Below, one piece after another: positions 10,519 through 22,004 of a DNA stretch of 64,000 nt. The stretch is from Isoetes taiwanensis (Eukaryota; Streptophyta; Lycopodiopsida; Isoetales; Isoetaceae): the NCBI GenBank assembly GCA_021234155.1, contig JAJEKV010000389.1, positions 126,001 to 190,000 on the forward strand. Direction: 5' to 3'. Position numbers and translations under genes: made by a program. A model generated the notes under the pieces. It did not search any database. It was not told where the DNA came from and was given only the letters and a program-made list of their open reading frames with translations. Positions within the stretch are counted from its first letter, which is position 1. The number at the start of each line of letters is the position of its first letter.

Positions 10519-11459
10519 CTTAATCGTGAGGCTCCAAAGTGCTCAGAAAATGTGATTATATCTGGTATATTATCCATATTAAATCCTGCAGCAATGGAAC
10601 GGACAAATGCCATCCGCTGCTGCCTTTTAAGCATTGATCTGCGCGCTTCCATTGCGTTTGTTAAGCGTAATCTGCACATCCCTTAAAGATTAGATTAAAA
10701 TTGTGCACCATATAGATGCTTAAAAGACACTCGAATAAAAAACAAAACCTCACTTGAAGCTCTCCCCTCCATCTTGATCCACATCATCCAGGGAATCACG
10801 CCTTATTAACTATATTAACCATGAGCAAGAAAGGTAACGTCCCATTAGCCATGAGTTCTAATAATCACGACAAATGCACCAGGTATTGTTCACCCTATAC
10901 ACACCTTTGTCATACCCCCATCCTTATCCAGAGTTGACTTCTGAGTCGCTTTGCCACCTACAATTAAGTTACTTCAAATCTGTTAAAGCCCTTGATCCAG
11001 GTCTAGGAAATAAGAGTTTATCGGCTGAACGTATCATGATCATTGGTAATGTAATGATTGCCCACTACATGGCAACGGTTAGAGCCAGGTTCCAGCTTTA
11101 CCCGAGTCTTCATTTGCTTGATTGTATAAAGCTTCTTCTATTTGTAAAAGTTCTGCATCTATCTCGTTCTAATACTTCTGGCGTACTCACAAAACGTACA
11201 AACCTAAAATCAAAGGAATGAGTAAGCAGATCAGGAATGCAAATGGCCTACAAATACATGAAAATTGTATATACTTCTGCATGGTGCCCTTTGTAAACCA
11301 GCTCGCATTAATCTCTGAAAGGGGCTCCAATCTGATAGAATAGCCTCCAAATAAGTCGTTTGTACTTCCGCAACTCGTGACGCGGAGTAAGGAACGGCCG
11401 CAGGAAGGTCCGGTAAGCTTTTCTCGCGGACACCTTTGGTGCAGACCATGAGCTCGCAT
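10519..11459 (-). pseudogene. COP1-interacting-protein-like gene fragment, copy 1 (three exons)
   Basis: Plant COP1-interacting protein 7-like family, known mainly from a conserved N-terminal region; I recognise the family pattern but not an exact gene. Minus-strand exons, in order: 11459-11258 (RCELMV..., then GGYSIRLEPLSEINASWFTKGTMQKYIQF read in two overlapping stretches), 11203-11102 (VRFVSTPEVLER, then QIEEALYNQANEDSG after a small frame slip) and 10681-10519 (NAMEARRSMLK, QQRMAFVRSIAAGF, FSEHFGASRLR). AG acceptors and GT donors flank each exon. The usual N-terminal start and the long C-terminal part are missing, and the frame is broken in exons 1 and 2. Copy 2 is at 19000-19925, and copy 4 has lost the region. 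Confidence 0.75.
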
Positions 11460-12408
11460 CTAGATATCGCAATGCCCCATGAATAATCATGTTATTTGAA
11501 ACCTAGGTTTGGTCTACATAGGTATCCAAGTTCAGTAGCCACAACAAAGGCAATCTTTGTGTAGATTATTCAGGTTACAGTTGGCTTTTATAGTGAAACC
11601 GGCTGATGCTATAGAGCTCCAGGAATCGATGAAACAAATTTACAACAAACCTTTATGGAAAGTAACATGTTTAACATGGTGTAATATTTCAGAAGAAACA
11701 TTATATGTACGCATTCTAGAATAATGCCAGGCTAACATTAAAGAAGATTTGCATGAATAATATTAGACCTGAGTTTAATACCTCGAATTTGATGCGTAGT
11801 TTAAGCTGCAGCAGAGTCCTGCTTTGGATGTAGCAGGAAAGAGCAGAGTCGTGTCCGGCCAAAAGGCCATCGCCATAGCCACACTCCATTTATGGCTTTT
11901 CAAGAAGAAACAGTTGGAAACATATTTTGTATATGGATCATTCGAACTGATTATGGTGGAACCGTCCTCTTCAACAGCGTCATGAGCCCCTTCATATTCA
12001 AAGGAGCGAAAAAGGGCCTGAAAATTTCCTGGAAAAAGACACTGTGCAGTTGGGTTTTTTGAGCTCTGTTAGGTCTTCTTGTTGATCAGGACTGCCGGAC
12101 AGAAAGAAGGGGGCGGAGTTCGCCAGAATGGGGCAGAGGAAGTGGAGAGTAGAGCTGATCTCGCCGGAATGGGGCAGAGGAAGTGGAGAGCAGAGAAGGA
12201 GATTCGACGGAGGAGATTGATTCAAAGCAGATAAGAACAAAAACGTGGCATCCCTAGTTTTTTTTCTTTTTTCTTCAATTTGAAAATGCAATGGGTGCAT
12301 ACGTGTCAGAGCCAGGGCTGCGCTCAGCCCAGAAAAATTACCTCCTATTTTTTTAAAAACGAAAAATGATACTGCTTTATATATGGAATGATGGTGAGTA
12401 ATTACCAA
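11460..12408. other. Non-coding stretch
   Basis: No recognised gene. A minus-strand stretch near 11780-11860, open in both tandem copies and ending at a possible GT donor, could be an upstream exon of the COP1-interacting-like fragment, but I cannot match it. gaatggggcagaggaagtgg occurs twice (12126 and 12167), a 45-bp-spaced direct repeat. Confidence 0.45.
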
Positions 12409-12615
12409 ACATGCAAATATATCTTTATCGCATTCAACAAATACATGTTTCGAACTTGTTATTTTTTCATGCAAATGTATCTTCATCGCATGCAACAAAA
12501 CATCTATCTAGGTATCATGTTTCAAACTTGTTATTTTTTCATGCAAATGTATCTATCGCATGCAACAAACACATCTTCTACTTTATCATGTTCGGAACTT
12601 GTTATTTTTCATGGC
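12409..12615. repeat. 72-bp tandem repeat, about three units
   Basis: Units share catgtttcRaacttgttatttttt and catgcaaatgtatct, then atcgcatgcaacaaa, with starts near 12444, 12516 and 12587. The same array is at 20869-21075 and a shortened one at 62253-62337. Confidence 0.8.
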
Positions 12616-12689
12616 ATAATTTTTTTTAAAGAAAATAAAGGAAATTTGAGACCGGCCGGTAAAAGGTTAGGGCAAGATTAGGACACATA

Positions 12690-13345
12690 ATCCAGCGCCG
12701 TCCGCTCCAGAAGAACTCGCCATGGGTTCTATGCACACCCCCGTGTATAGCATCCGCCGGTTCCCCTTGTTCCGTTCTTTGGTCCGCGACTTCTTGGCCA
12801 CGCCCAAAGCGCAATGCACCAAAACTCGGCCCCCAAAATGCAAACCCTTCTAGAACCTAGCAAACCACAGGGTTTATGTTTCGGAGGCCCTCTCCTTGTC
12901 AGATTCGGCCGGGACCTTGCGCCGTGTCTTGACGTGGAGTGGGGGTGTTGATGCCAGAGCATGGACCCTAAAATCCCCCCGAAAGCTGCTTGCCCCGAAT
13001 TTCCTCTCGCCAAGGCCCTGGGGACGGACGGGCGACCTCCCCTCTCTGGAACCGTGATTTGGCCCTACCAATGGACTCAGAACGTCGACATTGTCCTGGG
13101 GACCAAGTTCTGTGGCCAGAAGACCATCCGACCTCCAAGAAGCACCAAAGTAGCTCATGTCCAGCACACTCGTAGTCAATTGGCCTAGGATGTGGATGCC
13201 GGATACTGTCGTGGAGGGTGTTAGTATTTCTTTCTTTTGCAAAACCGACCTTGTAACTTGCTCCTTAGGGTAGTTTTGCCATTCCGGATGACTTGGCGAG
13301 GTCGATTTGCCATTCCGGAGCCTCCTCGTGCCCGAACGACAAAAC
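12690..13345. repeat. Single satellite-related block, copy 1
   Basis: About 0.65 kb related to part of the 29-46.7 kb array unit, including the stretch from ttccccttg through cttctagaacc, ttgacgtggagtggggg and ccaaagtagctcatgtcc to acaaaacactgc.gtttctac. It then leaves array homology (tgttataatcacag). It retains the 60-70-bp ccggatactgtcgtggagg segment that the short array units lack. Equivalents lie at 21150-21805 and 62337-62998. Confidence 0.8.
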
Positions 13346-13529
13346 ACTGCAGTTTCTACTGTTATAATCACAGTCTACTAGATGCCTATCAATATACACA
13401 GTGTTGAACAACCTTATACTGACTGCAAATCATTCAACCCTCAAGACAATGCAATGTCATTTCATATTGATGCTTAACTTAATATCTTTCACACAAGGGA
13501 GCCACAATATGGTCTCTAATCCCTTGTTC
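13346..13529. other. Shared non-coding tail of the duplicated segment
   Basis: Present also at 21806-21989 and 62999-63167. It ends at ccttgttc, the breakpoint of the tandem duplication. No gene seen. Confidence 0.7.
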
Positions 13530-13610
13530 TTTTTTCCTTTCCTTTTTTGGTGATGTCTCTATTATTATTATTATTATGTGCTAGGCCTAGATTAACATGC
13601 TTTGTTGCAG

Positions 13611-14042
13611 AGAAATGTGGTGAAAATCAATGGCTATGGCTATGTCCCCAAATACAATGAGACAGAACTTCTTAAGGCTGTCATACGGCAGCCCATCGCC
13701 GTGCGCGTGGATGCCACTTATCTCCAATTTTATAGCAGCGTAACTCCTCCTCCTGCTCCCCTTCCGCCTCCTCTATATATTGTGTTGTTTGCATCTTTCT
13801 TATAAAACTTTGGATTGTATTGGCAGGGCATTTGGAGCAACTACTATTGCGATCCTTACGTTGTCAATCATGCCATGGTCATAGTTGGCTATGGCAGGGA
13901 TGCAAGTTATGGTTTAAACTACTGGATCGTGAGGAATTCATGGGGAAGCTCATGGGGCGAGAGTGGATACGTCAGATTCTTGCGCAATGATAACACTTGT
14001 AATATCAACTACCAACCTACATATCCCATCAAGAAACGTTGA
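13611..14042 (+). pseudogene. Papain-like cysteine protease, copy 2 (3' half only)
   Basis: Only exon 3 (13611-13739) and exon 4 (13827-14042) remain, preceded by part of intron 2 with an intact acceptor (ttgttgcag). Exon 3 reads RNVVKINGYGYVPKYNE. Exon 4 keeps the catalytic His ([11 protein letters not shown]) and Asn ([17 protein letters not shown]) and ends PTYPIKKR then stop. The signal peptide, prodomain and catalytic Cys exon are absent because the copy starts in intron 2. It can make no protease; exon 3 could be spliced onto an upstream transcript. Confidence 0.85.
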
Positions 14043-15680
14043 GCTCAAAAACCACAAGGCACCCAAAAATTTAACCACTATAATAAGCCACTAAAAAACC
14101 ACTATAGATGTGGTTTTTTGTACCAAATATTTCATTCTTAATAAAAACCACATAACATAGTGGTTTTCATAACTAGTACATGGTTATGCATGTTGATTTT
14201 TTGTTATAGCATGGTTTATTAGAACCGTTATTAGTTTTTTACATTGTTTCTAGCATCGTGGTGGTCATTCATGTTGGTTTTTTAGCGTAGCCTAGTTTAT
14301 TAAATTGACAATGGTTTATAACGTGGTTTTCAACCTCATTTTAAAGATTTTTCAATTGTCACATGGCTTGGAGAAGTTGAAGCAGTCCTTAGTGTGGTTT
14401 TTATACCAATTTAAATGCCATGGTGGTTATTTATGCTAGTTTTCTATTATCACAATGTATGTTGCAAAAAATGGTTGTAATTTGTAGCATGGTTTTCAAT
14501 ATAGCGTTACTTGGAGTAATCGTTCATAGGTATCACCTAAAAGGATGCGGCTATCCATACTGGTTACTCATTTAAGGCATCCAAAAACAATTGTCATAAG
14601 TAACCGTTATCAATCCACTGTAGATATAGTCCTTTGTACTTTAGCAGGCTTGCCTAAACTGACGTGAAACATTCCTTTGATTCTTAGCATGTCCATGTGT
14701 CTGCCAACGTGATATAAATATGATGTGGCTTTATTTATACTGCTAGATTTCCAATTTTCTAATCCTGCGACCATGCAAATTAAAATATTCCTATAAAAAT
14801 GCCTTTGCATTCCGCCCTCTAACCGAGCATTAATTTAATTGAGCTAGAACAATGGCAATATTATAAGCCAACTTTGCGTTTTGTGCATCAAGAATCCTTT
14901 TCGGCAAAGGAAACCAGCAAAAAATGGTAAGCGTTTTCTGTTGCAGTCCGATAAGCAGGTGCAAAATGGTCCACATACATTTGCAGCTCGAGAACATTCA
15001 AGGGTGGAAGATATGCCAAATTTGCAACAAAAACCAGGAAAAGGTACCGCCTTAGCTATTCAAGAGAATATGCAAGAAATTACATTTGCAAGGTTTTTGT
15101 TTTAGATTGCGTAAAGATTTTTAGAGACAGATCGATAGTTTGCTATTGGATCTAAAATATCTCTTTCTCCCAATGAAGAAGAGAAGGAATGAACTCTCCA
15201 TTTAGGAATGTATTCCTTTTCTCCGCACCAATTCTTTTCGAACTGCTCCCTATTTCTGCTAGGCGTCTTGGTAAAAGATGCGACTTCTGAGAGGTCAAGT
15301 ATTAAGAGATACAAATCTCAAATTCATTCTCAGAGTCACAAGCAGTCACTCAGAAATTTTTAATCATTGGACCACTATAATTGCAGTGTCTGTGGATTGT
15401 AGATTTGATTTAGAAGCATTGGCATCCATTCGGATACTGTCGAGCTTATGTTCCGTCTAAGAAATTGTGGAAAATGGGGAGCTATAGACACGTGCCACCA
15501 AATATACGTTAGATACACAGTGGAAAATGGGGAGCCATGGATATATGCCACCAAATATGCATTAATATAATGGAAAATGGTCTCACTTTGAGGAACACTT
15601 TATATGCCAAAAATGGGGCTTAACTTAGAAGCTTAAGATGCCTTGTAACTTTAATTAATATCTCATGTCACACACCTATT
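14043..15680. repeat. Downstream block, copy 2 (no SINE)
   Basis: Same content as 7105-9000 but with a single, uninterrupted tgtcacatggcttggagaagttg at about 14358, the empty site for the SINE of copy 1. The post-stop hairpin is cleaner here (AAAAAACCAC, 7-nt loop, GTGGTTTTTT, near 14093-14119). Confidence 0.75.
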
Positions 15681-16260
15681 GCCTATTGTGGGATATGCTG
15701 AAAAGTTATTTGAGGGGCATGCATCAGAATTATTTGAGAAGATGTAACTCAATGGTGTACTCTGCTGCTAAAGACGGGTAAAAACATAAATACCTATTGA
15801 GGTTGCACAAAGGGCACTTTACATGGATCTTGTTCTAGGTAGTACATTGGTGCCTTGGACAACAATTACATAATGTGGAATGAATGAGGATGGCAGCATG
15901 GCTATGCATTGCTTCAAGAATATGCAAGAGCATGGTATAAAGTGCATGGCTATGCATTGCTTCAAGACGATATTGTCTTCCCTCTGCATACAATCATGAT
16001 AATCTAGAAGTATTTTGAAATGATGGAAGTAGAATATGGTATTGAATCAATAGTAGACAATAATAATAATCACATGCTCGATCTTCTTGTTCGGACTCAA
16101 AAGTTTGTATGAGAATGGATTTGCTTCAATCCATGCCAATCATCTTATCAATGACGACTTTGCCCAGTAATTGCAAAGTATGAGGAAGTTGATTTAGGTT
16201 TCAAATACTTTCAAGAAATGAATCCATCCATGATGATGCCTCTTTGAACAAGTGCGTGGG
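15681..16260 (+). pseudogene. PPR protein relic, copy 2
   Basis: Same PPR traces as copy 1; KYFEMMEVEYGIESIV and LDLLVRT are at 16008-16099. Here the codon after ACTCAA is AAG rather than the TAG of copy 1, but many other stops and shifts remain. Confidence 0.7.
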
Positions 16261-16689
16261 AAGGCGTTATCTTGTGGAATCCCTAACCACCGGGTCCTGA
16301 CCTCAAAAGTGGCATTATAAATTAATGTTGTACCATATGTAATAAGATAAGACAAATATTAAATATTTGACATGCATATGCATGCATTTGTTTTTGCCAA
16401 GCATGCATAAACGAAAGCGATGTAAATGTTCTATATTTATTTGTCAAAACAGGCCCCCAAATTCCAAAAAGAAACTTAGAACTATCGGCAAAACCACAAG
16501 CTTAGTGTTAGTGGAGGCCCAAGCATTATGAAGGGCATTTCAAAATAAAAATTTTCGAGAACCATTTTTTAAAATTGGTTAAGAAAAGCAATGGTAAGAA
16601 GCACCAAAGACATTAAAAAAAAGGAGATATTGTTGTTTTACCCTCAAAACTCTCCCCAAGCAAATCCAAGAGAACCGGGAAAAGTAAAT

Positions 16690-16800
16690 CCTGAATGCAG
16701 GAATGGATGTGGTGCAAGGACAAAAAGCCTTTGGATGCCAAGTTGCATATTATTCCAAGGAACCAAATGGTGTGCTTTCCCGATGTTCCTAATTATTAAT
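16690..16800 (+). pseudogene. 2-hydroxyacid dehydrogenase fragment, copy 2
   Basis: Equivalent of 10052-10151 with extra frameshifts: the AFGCQVAYYS stretch near 16728 is readable, but the flanking codons are shifted. About 16300-16690 upstream is non-coding and strongly altered against copy 1, mainly in the CACTA-like GC-rich palindrome. Confidence 0.5.
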
Positions 16801-16997
16801 CATATTAACTAGGAAATTACAATCTGAAAAAAAAGTCAATTGGCAGTAGAAAATTTTGGTTTATATAAATTACAACTCCATCCAATGAAGAATTTGTTGG
16901 TTTTGCTATGCAAAAATGATTATTGGCTAGTCAAAACATTTTATTTATAAAAGGCCGGTGTCAACAACACGGGCATAAGAAGGTGACCTGAAATTCA

Positions 16998-18833
16998 TCT
17001 TATATTATAATGTTATGTTCGTGAAAGTCTTGATTGGATCAAGCCCAATTTGAATGGCTAAGATCATCAAGGTGCATCCAGCGTCGAGATTTAGCGGGAA
17101 TTTTCTTACGAGGGTGGTCATGTTTTGATCGCCCTTACGGGAAAGGGTAAAAGGAAAGGGGAGGAAAAGGAAGGAGGAAAGAGATAACATGAAGGAACAA
17201 AAAGGCAGAAAAAAGGCCTCTTGAGAAAGGGAGACGGGGAATAAGAGTCCAGACAAATTTTGGAAAAGGGAAGGGGAAAGAAAAAATCAAAAGGAAGGGG
17301 AGGATGGCCCGAGAAAAGGGCATGAGAAAAGCTAACCCTTAAAGGGAAAAGGGAAGGGAAAATGTCATAGGAAAAGGGAAAAGCGTGGGGAAAAGGGTGA
17401 GAAATGGGAAAACAAAGAAAAAAAAAAAAAAGAGCATGGAAAAAGGTATAGGAAAAAAAACGAAATGGAAACAAGGGAAAGGGTATGAAAAGAAGAAAAG
17501 GAAGGGAAAATGGCATGCAAAAAGGAAAAATAGAGAGGAGGGAAAGAAAAAGAAAAAAGGCAATCGAAAAAGAGTGAAAGGTTGGAAAAAATGAAAAAGG
17601 TCAGGAAAAGGGGAACAAGAAAAGGATGGGGAGAAGGGAAGGCAAAACAGGAAAGTGAAAGAAGAAAGCAAAAAGAGGGGCAAATGAGGAAATGGAACCT
17701 AGAAAAAGGGAAGAGGGAAATGGGAAAAGGAAGGGGAAAGGCACGAGGAAAAAAAAGGAAGAGGAAAATGGTGAAGAAAGGGAAAAAAAAGAAGAAAAAA
17801 TAGGCATGAAAAAGGGAAAGGGGTAAAGGGAAAGGGTGGGGGAAAAGAGGACAAACGAAAGGGAAAGTCCACAGGGAAAGGAAAGGAAAAAGACCGAGAA
17901 AAGGAAAAAGTGGAAATGAATTAAGAAAAGGAGGAAAAGAGGGAAGGAAAAAGGGAACAGGAGAAGGGTGGGAGCACAGGAATTGAAAAAAGAGGAAGAG
18001 GAAGGGAAAAGGTACTGGAAAAAATAAAGAGGTAAAGGGTGAGGAAAGGTGAAAAAGCATATGGGAAAAGGGAAAAGTGGAAAAGGGAGAGAGCGTGGAA
18101 AAGGAGAAAAGCCATTACTACAAAAAAGTGGAAAAGAGAATGGAAAGATAGTGAAAGAAAGCAAAAAGATGGGAAAAGGAAAGGGAAAAAAAACTACGAA
18201 GGGAAAAAGCCAATGAGGCGGAAGAATGAAAAAGGAGGGAAAGGGAAAAAAAAAAAGGAAGGCTGTGAAGGGAGAAAGGGAAGGGAGAATGCAGCATGAG
18301 GGAAAAGGGGAGAGGGAAAAGGGAAATGGGTGAGAAGAGAGGAAAAGGGCAAAGGGATAAGGAGGAAGAGGATGGGAAAGGGAAGAAAGGGGCACATGAA
18401 AAAGGTGGGGAAAAGAGAATGAAAAAGGGCATGGGAAAAGAGAGGGTAAAAAGGGAAAAAGGAAAATGAAGGGGAAAAGAAAAGGAAAAATGGGAAGGCT
18501 GAAGAAAGGATGAAAAAAGAAAGGAAACGTCCAGTAGAGAAAAAAGGGAGAGAGGAAAAGCTGAAAGGAAAAGGAAGGGAAGAGAAGGAGAAGGGGGGTA
18601 AAAAAAAAAAAAAAGGGAAAATGAGAGAAGGAAAAGGAAGATGTGTAAGAAAAGGGAAAACGAAAAAGGAAAGTGTGTAGAGAAACGAGTGTCGAATGCA
18701 CAAAAACCTCTTAAAGCTCAGCAACGCTGGACTTGGTTTCCATTATATTAGATTTATGAAAAGGGTCCGAAATGAGAATAGGTTTTCATCAAAACAGATT
18801 TCAACATGCCCAAAGAACGCCGGGCAATTTCAG
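16998..18833 (+). mobile_element. Helitron with a 1.5-kb polypurine core
   Basis: The insertion is exactly between A16997 and T18834; copy 1 has the empty site A10353|T10354 and no target duplication is made. The element starts TCTTATATTATAATG (5' TC) and ends with a hairpin (TGCCC 18807-18811, GGGCA 18822-18826) 7 nt before its end. These are Helitron hallmarks. The last bases are TCAG rather than the usual CTRR, a deviation. The core (about 17137-18680) is almost only A and G on plus, with irregular GGGAAAA-type runs. There is no Rep/helicase, so it is non-autonomous. Long open frames here are low-complexity by-products. A related inverted element has its 5' end at 48791. Confidence 0.85.
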
Positions 18834-18999
18834 TAACATAGGTGACAGTATTGCCATGCAACTACTTGTTCGAGTTGTACAGTGTCAAGTGAGATTGCTA
18901 TGTTTTATGGTTGAATTATTACAATAAGGAAGAAATGTTTGTCCGTGATCAAAAAGAGTCATCGCACAAGCATGATAGGTATTCATATCGCATTGGTAC
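18834..18999. other. Non-coding, right flank of the Helitron
   Basis: Continues the copy 1 sequence from 10354 onward. No gene. Confidence 0.6.
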
Positions 19000-19925
19000 C
19001 TTAATCGCGGAGGCTCCAAAGTGCTCGTAAAATGTGATTATATCTAGTATATTATCCATATTAAATCCTCGCTAAAGAATGGAACGGACAAATGCCATCC
19101 GGCCGCCGCCTTTTAAGCATTGATTCAAGCGCATCCATGTTTGTTAAGCGTAATCTGCACATCCCTTTAAAGATTAGATTAAAATTGTGCACCATATAGA
19201 TGCTTTAAAAGACACTCGAATAAAAACAAACCTCACTTGAAGCTCTCCTCCATCTTGATCCACATCATCCGTGGAATCACTTTGTTAACTATATTAACCA
19301 TGAGCAAGAAAGGTAACGTCCCATTAGCCATGAGTTCTAATAATCACTGACAAAATGCACCGTGTATTGTTCACCCTATACACACCTTTGTCATACCCCC
19401 ATCCTATCCAGAGTTGACTTCCGAAATGCTGCCACCTACAATTAAGTTACTTCAAACTGCTAAAGCCCTTGATCCAGTCTAGGAAATAAGAGTTTATCTA
19501 CTGAACGTATCATGATCATTGGTAATGTAATGATTGCCCACTACATGGCAATTAGAGCCAGTTCCAAATTTTTACCCGAAGTCTTCATTTGCTTGATTGT
19601 ATAAAGCTTCTTCTATTTGTAAAAGTTTCCAGATCTATCTCGCTCTAATACTTCCGGGCGCACTCACAAAACATACAAACCTAAAATCAAAGGAATGAGT
19701 AAGCGTGCATCAGAATGCAAATGGCCTACAAATACATGAAAATTGTATATATGCATGGTGCCCTTTGTAAACCAAATTCGTGATTAATCTCCTAAAGGGG
19801 CTCTAACTGATAGAATAGCCTCCAAATTTGTTTGTACTCTCGCAACTCAGAGGTGAGTAAGGAACGCTGCGAAGGTCCGGCAAGCTTTTCCGTGAGGACA
19901 CCTTGGTGCGCACCATGAGCTCGAT
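19000..19925 (-). pseudogene. COP1-interacting-protein-like fragment, copy 2
   Basis: Same three-exon fragment as copy 1 (approximately 19925-19736, 19681-19581 and 19164-19000 on minus). Indels are dense: the GGYSIRLEP and ASWFTKGT region and the FVRSIAAGF region are all frame-broken. Most differences from copy 1 fall at CTG/CAG/CCG or CG sites. Confidence 0.65.
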
Positions 19926-21149
19926 CTAGATATCGCAATGCCCCATGAATAATCATGTTATTTGAAACCTAGGTTTGGTCTACATAGGTATCCAAGTTCA
20001 GTAGCCACAACAAAGGCAATCTTTGTGTAGATTATTCAGGTTACAGTTGGCTTTTATAGTGAAACCGGCTGATGCTATAGAGCTCCAGGAATCGATGAAA
20101 CAAATTTACAACAAACCTTTATGGAAAGTAACATGTTTAACATGCTGTAATATTTCAGAAGAAACATTATATGTACGCATTCTAGAATAATGCCAGGCTA
20201 ACATTAAAGAAGATTTGCATGAATAATATTAGACCTGAGTTTAATACCTCGAATTTGATGCGTAGTTTAAGCTGCAGCAGAGTCCTGCTTTGGATGTAGC
20301 AGGAAAGAGCAGAGTCGTGTCCGGCCATCGCCATAGCCACACTCCATTTATGGCTTTTCAAGAAGAAACAGTTGGAAACATATTTCGTATATGGATCATT
20401 CGAACTGATTATGGTGGAACCGCCCCTCTTCAACGGCTGGCCATGAGCCCCTTCATATTCAAAGGAGCGAAAAAGGGCCTGAAAATTTCCTGGAAAAAGA
20501 CACTGTGCAGTTGGGTTTTTTGAGCTCTGTTAGGTCTTCTTGTTGATCAGGACTGCCGGACAGAAAGAAGGGGACGGAGTTCGCCAGAATGGGGTAGAGG
20601 AAGTGGAGAGTAGAGCTGATCTCGCCGGAATGGGGCAGAGGAAGTGGAGAGCAGAGAAGGAGATTCGACGGAGGAGATTGATTCAAAGCAGATAAGAACA
20701 AAAACGTGGCATCCCTAGTTTTTTTTCTTTTTTCTTCAATTTGAAAATGCAATGGGTGCATACGTGTCGAGCTGTGGTGCACAAATTCTGAAAAAAATTA
20801 CCTCCTATTTTTTTAAAAACGAAAAATGATACTGCTTTATATATGGAATGATGGTGAGTAATTACCAAACATGCAAATATATCTTTATCGCATTCAACAA
20901 ATACATGTTTCGAACTTGTTATTTTTTCATGCAAATGTATCTTCATCGCATGCAACAAAACATCTATCTAGGTATCATGTTTCAAACTTGTTATTTTTTC
21001 ATGCAAATGTATCTATCGCATGCAACAAACACATCTTCTACTTTATCATGTTCGGAACTTGTTATTTTTCATGGCATAATTTTTTTTAAAGAAAATAAAG
21101 GAAATTTGAGACCGGCCGGTAAAAGGTTAGGGCAAGATTAGGACACATA
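19926..21149. other. Non-coding stretch of copy 2, with the 72-bp tandem repeat at 20869-21075
   Basis: Equivalent of 11460-12689. It has the same duplicated gaatggggYagaggaagtgg and the same 72-bp repeat units. No gene recognised. Confidence 0.6.
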
Positions 21150-21805
21150 ATCCAGCCGTCCCGGGATAAGAATCGCCATGGGTTCTATGCACACCCCCTG
21201 CATAGCATCCGCCGGTTCCCCTTGTTCACAGTGTTTGGTCAGCAGCCTTCTTGGCCCGCCCAAACCGCAACATACCAAAAATCCTCAAGCCCCCAAAATG
21301 CAAACCCTTCTAGAACCTAGAAAAACCACTGTGGTTTATGTTTCGAGGCCCTCTCCTTGTCGATTCGCCGGGACCTTGCGCCGCGGTCTTGACGATGGAG
21401 TGGGGTGTTGATGCCGAGCACGGACCCTAAAATCCCCGAAAGTCGCTTGCCCCGAATTTCCTCTCGCCAAGGCCCCGGGACTGGACTGGCGACCTCCCTC
21501 TCTCGAACTGGTGGATTTGGCCCCCGCCAATGGACTCCTAACGCCGACATTGTCACAGGGGACCAAGTTCTCGTGGCAGGTAAGACCATCCGAGCCTCCA
21601 AGAAGCACCAAAGTAGCTCATGTCCAACACACTCGGAGTCAATTGGCCTAGGATGTGGATTTTGATACCGCCGTGGAGGGCGTTAGTATTTCTTTCTTTT
21701 GCAAAACCGACCTTGTAACTTGCTCCTTAGGGTAGTTTTGCCATTCCGATGACTTGGTAGGTCGATTTGCTATTCCTGAGCCTCCTCGTGTCTTAACGAC
21801 AAAAC
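21150..21805. repeat. Single satellite-related block, copy 2
   Basis: Equivalent of 12690-13345, with many more small indels than copies 1 and 4. Confidence 0.75.
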
Positions 21806-22004
21806 ACTGCGGTTTCTACTGTTATAATCACAGTCTACTAGATGCCTATCAATATACACAGTGTTGAACAACCTTATACTGACTGCAAATCATTCAACCC
21901 TCAAGACAATGCAATGTCATTTCATATTGATGCTTAATTTAATATCTTTCACACAAGGGAGCCACAATATGGTCTCTAATCCCTTGTTCTTTTTGGGTTG
22001 CCCC

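Larger units (their letters stand above)
2412..13529. repeat. Segmental duplication, copy 1 (most complete)
   Basis: This copy runs from a Helitron 3' end through the protease locus, downstream block, PPR, dehydrogenase and COP1-interacting-like fragments, to a satellite-related block ending ccttgttc. Homology to copy 4 starts at 2412/55941 (shared ttaaaggcttgctctatata) and ends at 13529/63167. Copies 2 (13524-21989) and 3 (26296-28966) are 5' truncated at protease intron 2. Only this copy carries the SINE at 7435-7676. Confidence 0.85.
13524..21989. repeat. Segmental duplication, copy 2 (5' truncated)
   Basis: It begins within protease intron 2 and runs through the same parts as copy 1 to ccttgttc. 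The junction joins the end of copy 1 (...tcccTTGTTC) to the intron sequence (TTGTTCttttttcc). The 6-bp microhomology is explained by comparing 6580-6585 and 63162-63167. Without its Helitron it is about 6.63 kb, against about 6.68 kb for the same part of copy 1 without its SINE. Confidence 0.85.

Noticed and set aside
10874-11221. 115-codon plus-strand frame
   Set aside because: It is the antisense shadow of the COP1-interacting-like exons and their intron.
17118-18724. Long minus-strand open frames (up to 366 codons) rich in Phe, Pro, Ser, Leu, and Lys/Glu/Gly-rich plus-strand frames
   Set aside because: They come from a strand-pure purine tract where stop codons are rare on the pyrimidine strand. 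Low complexity, no start context, and the tract is a Helitron core.
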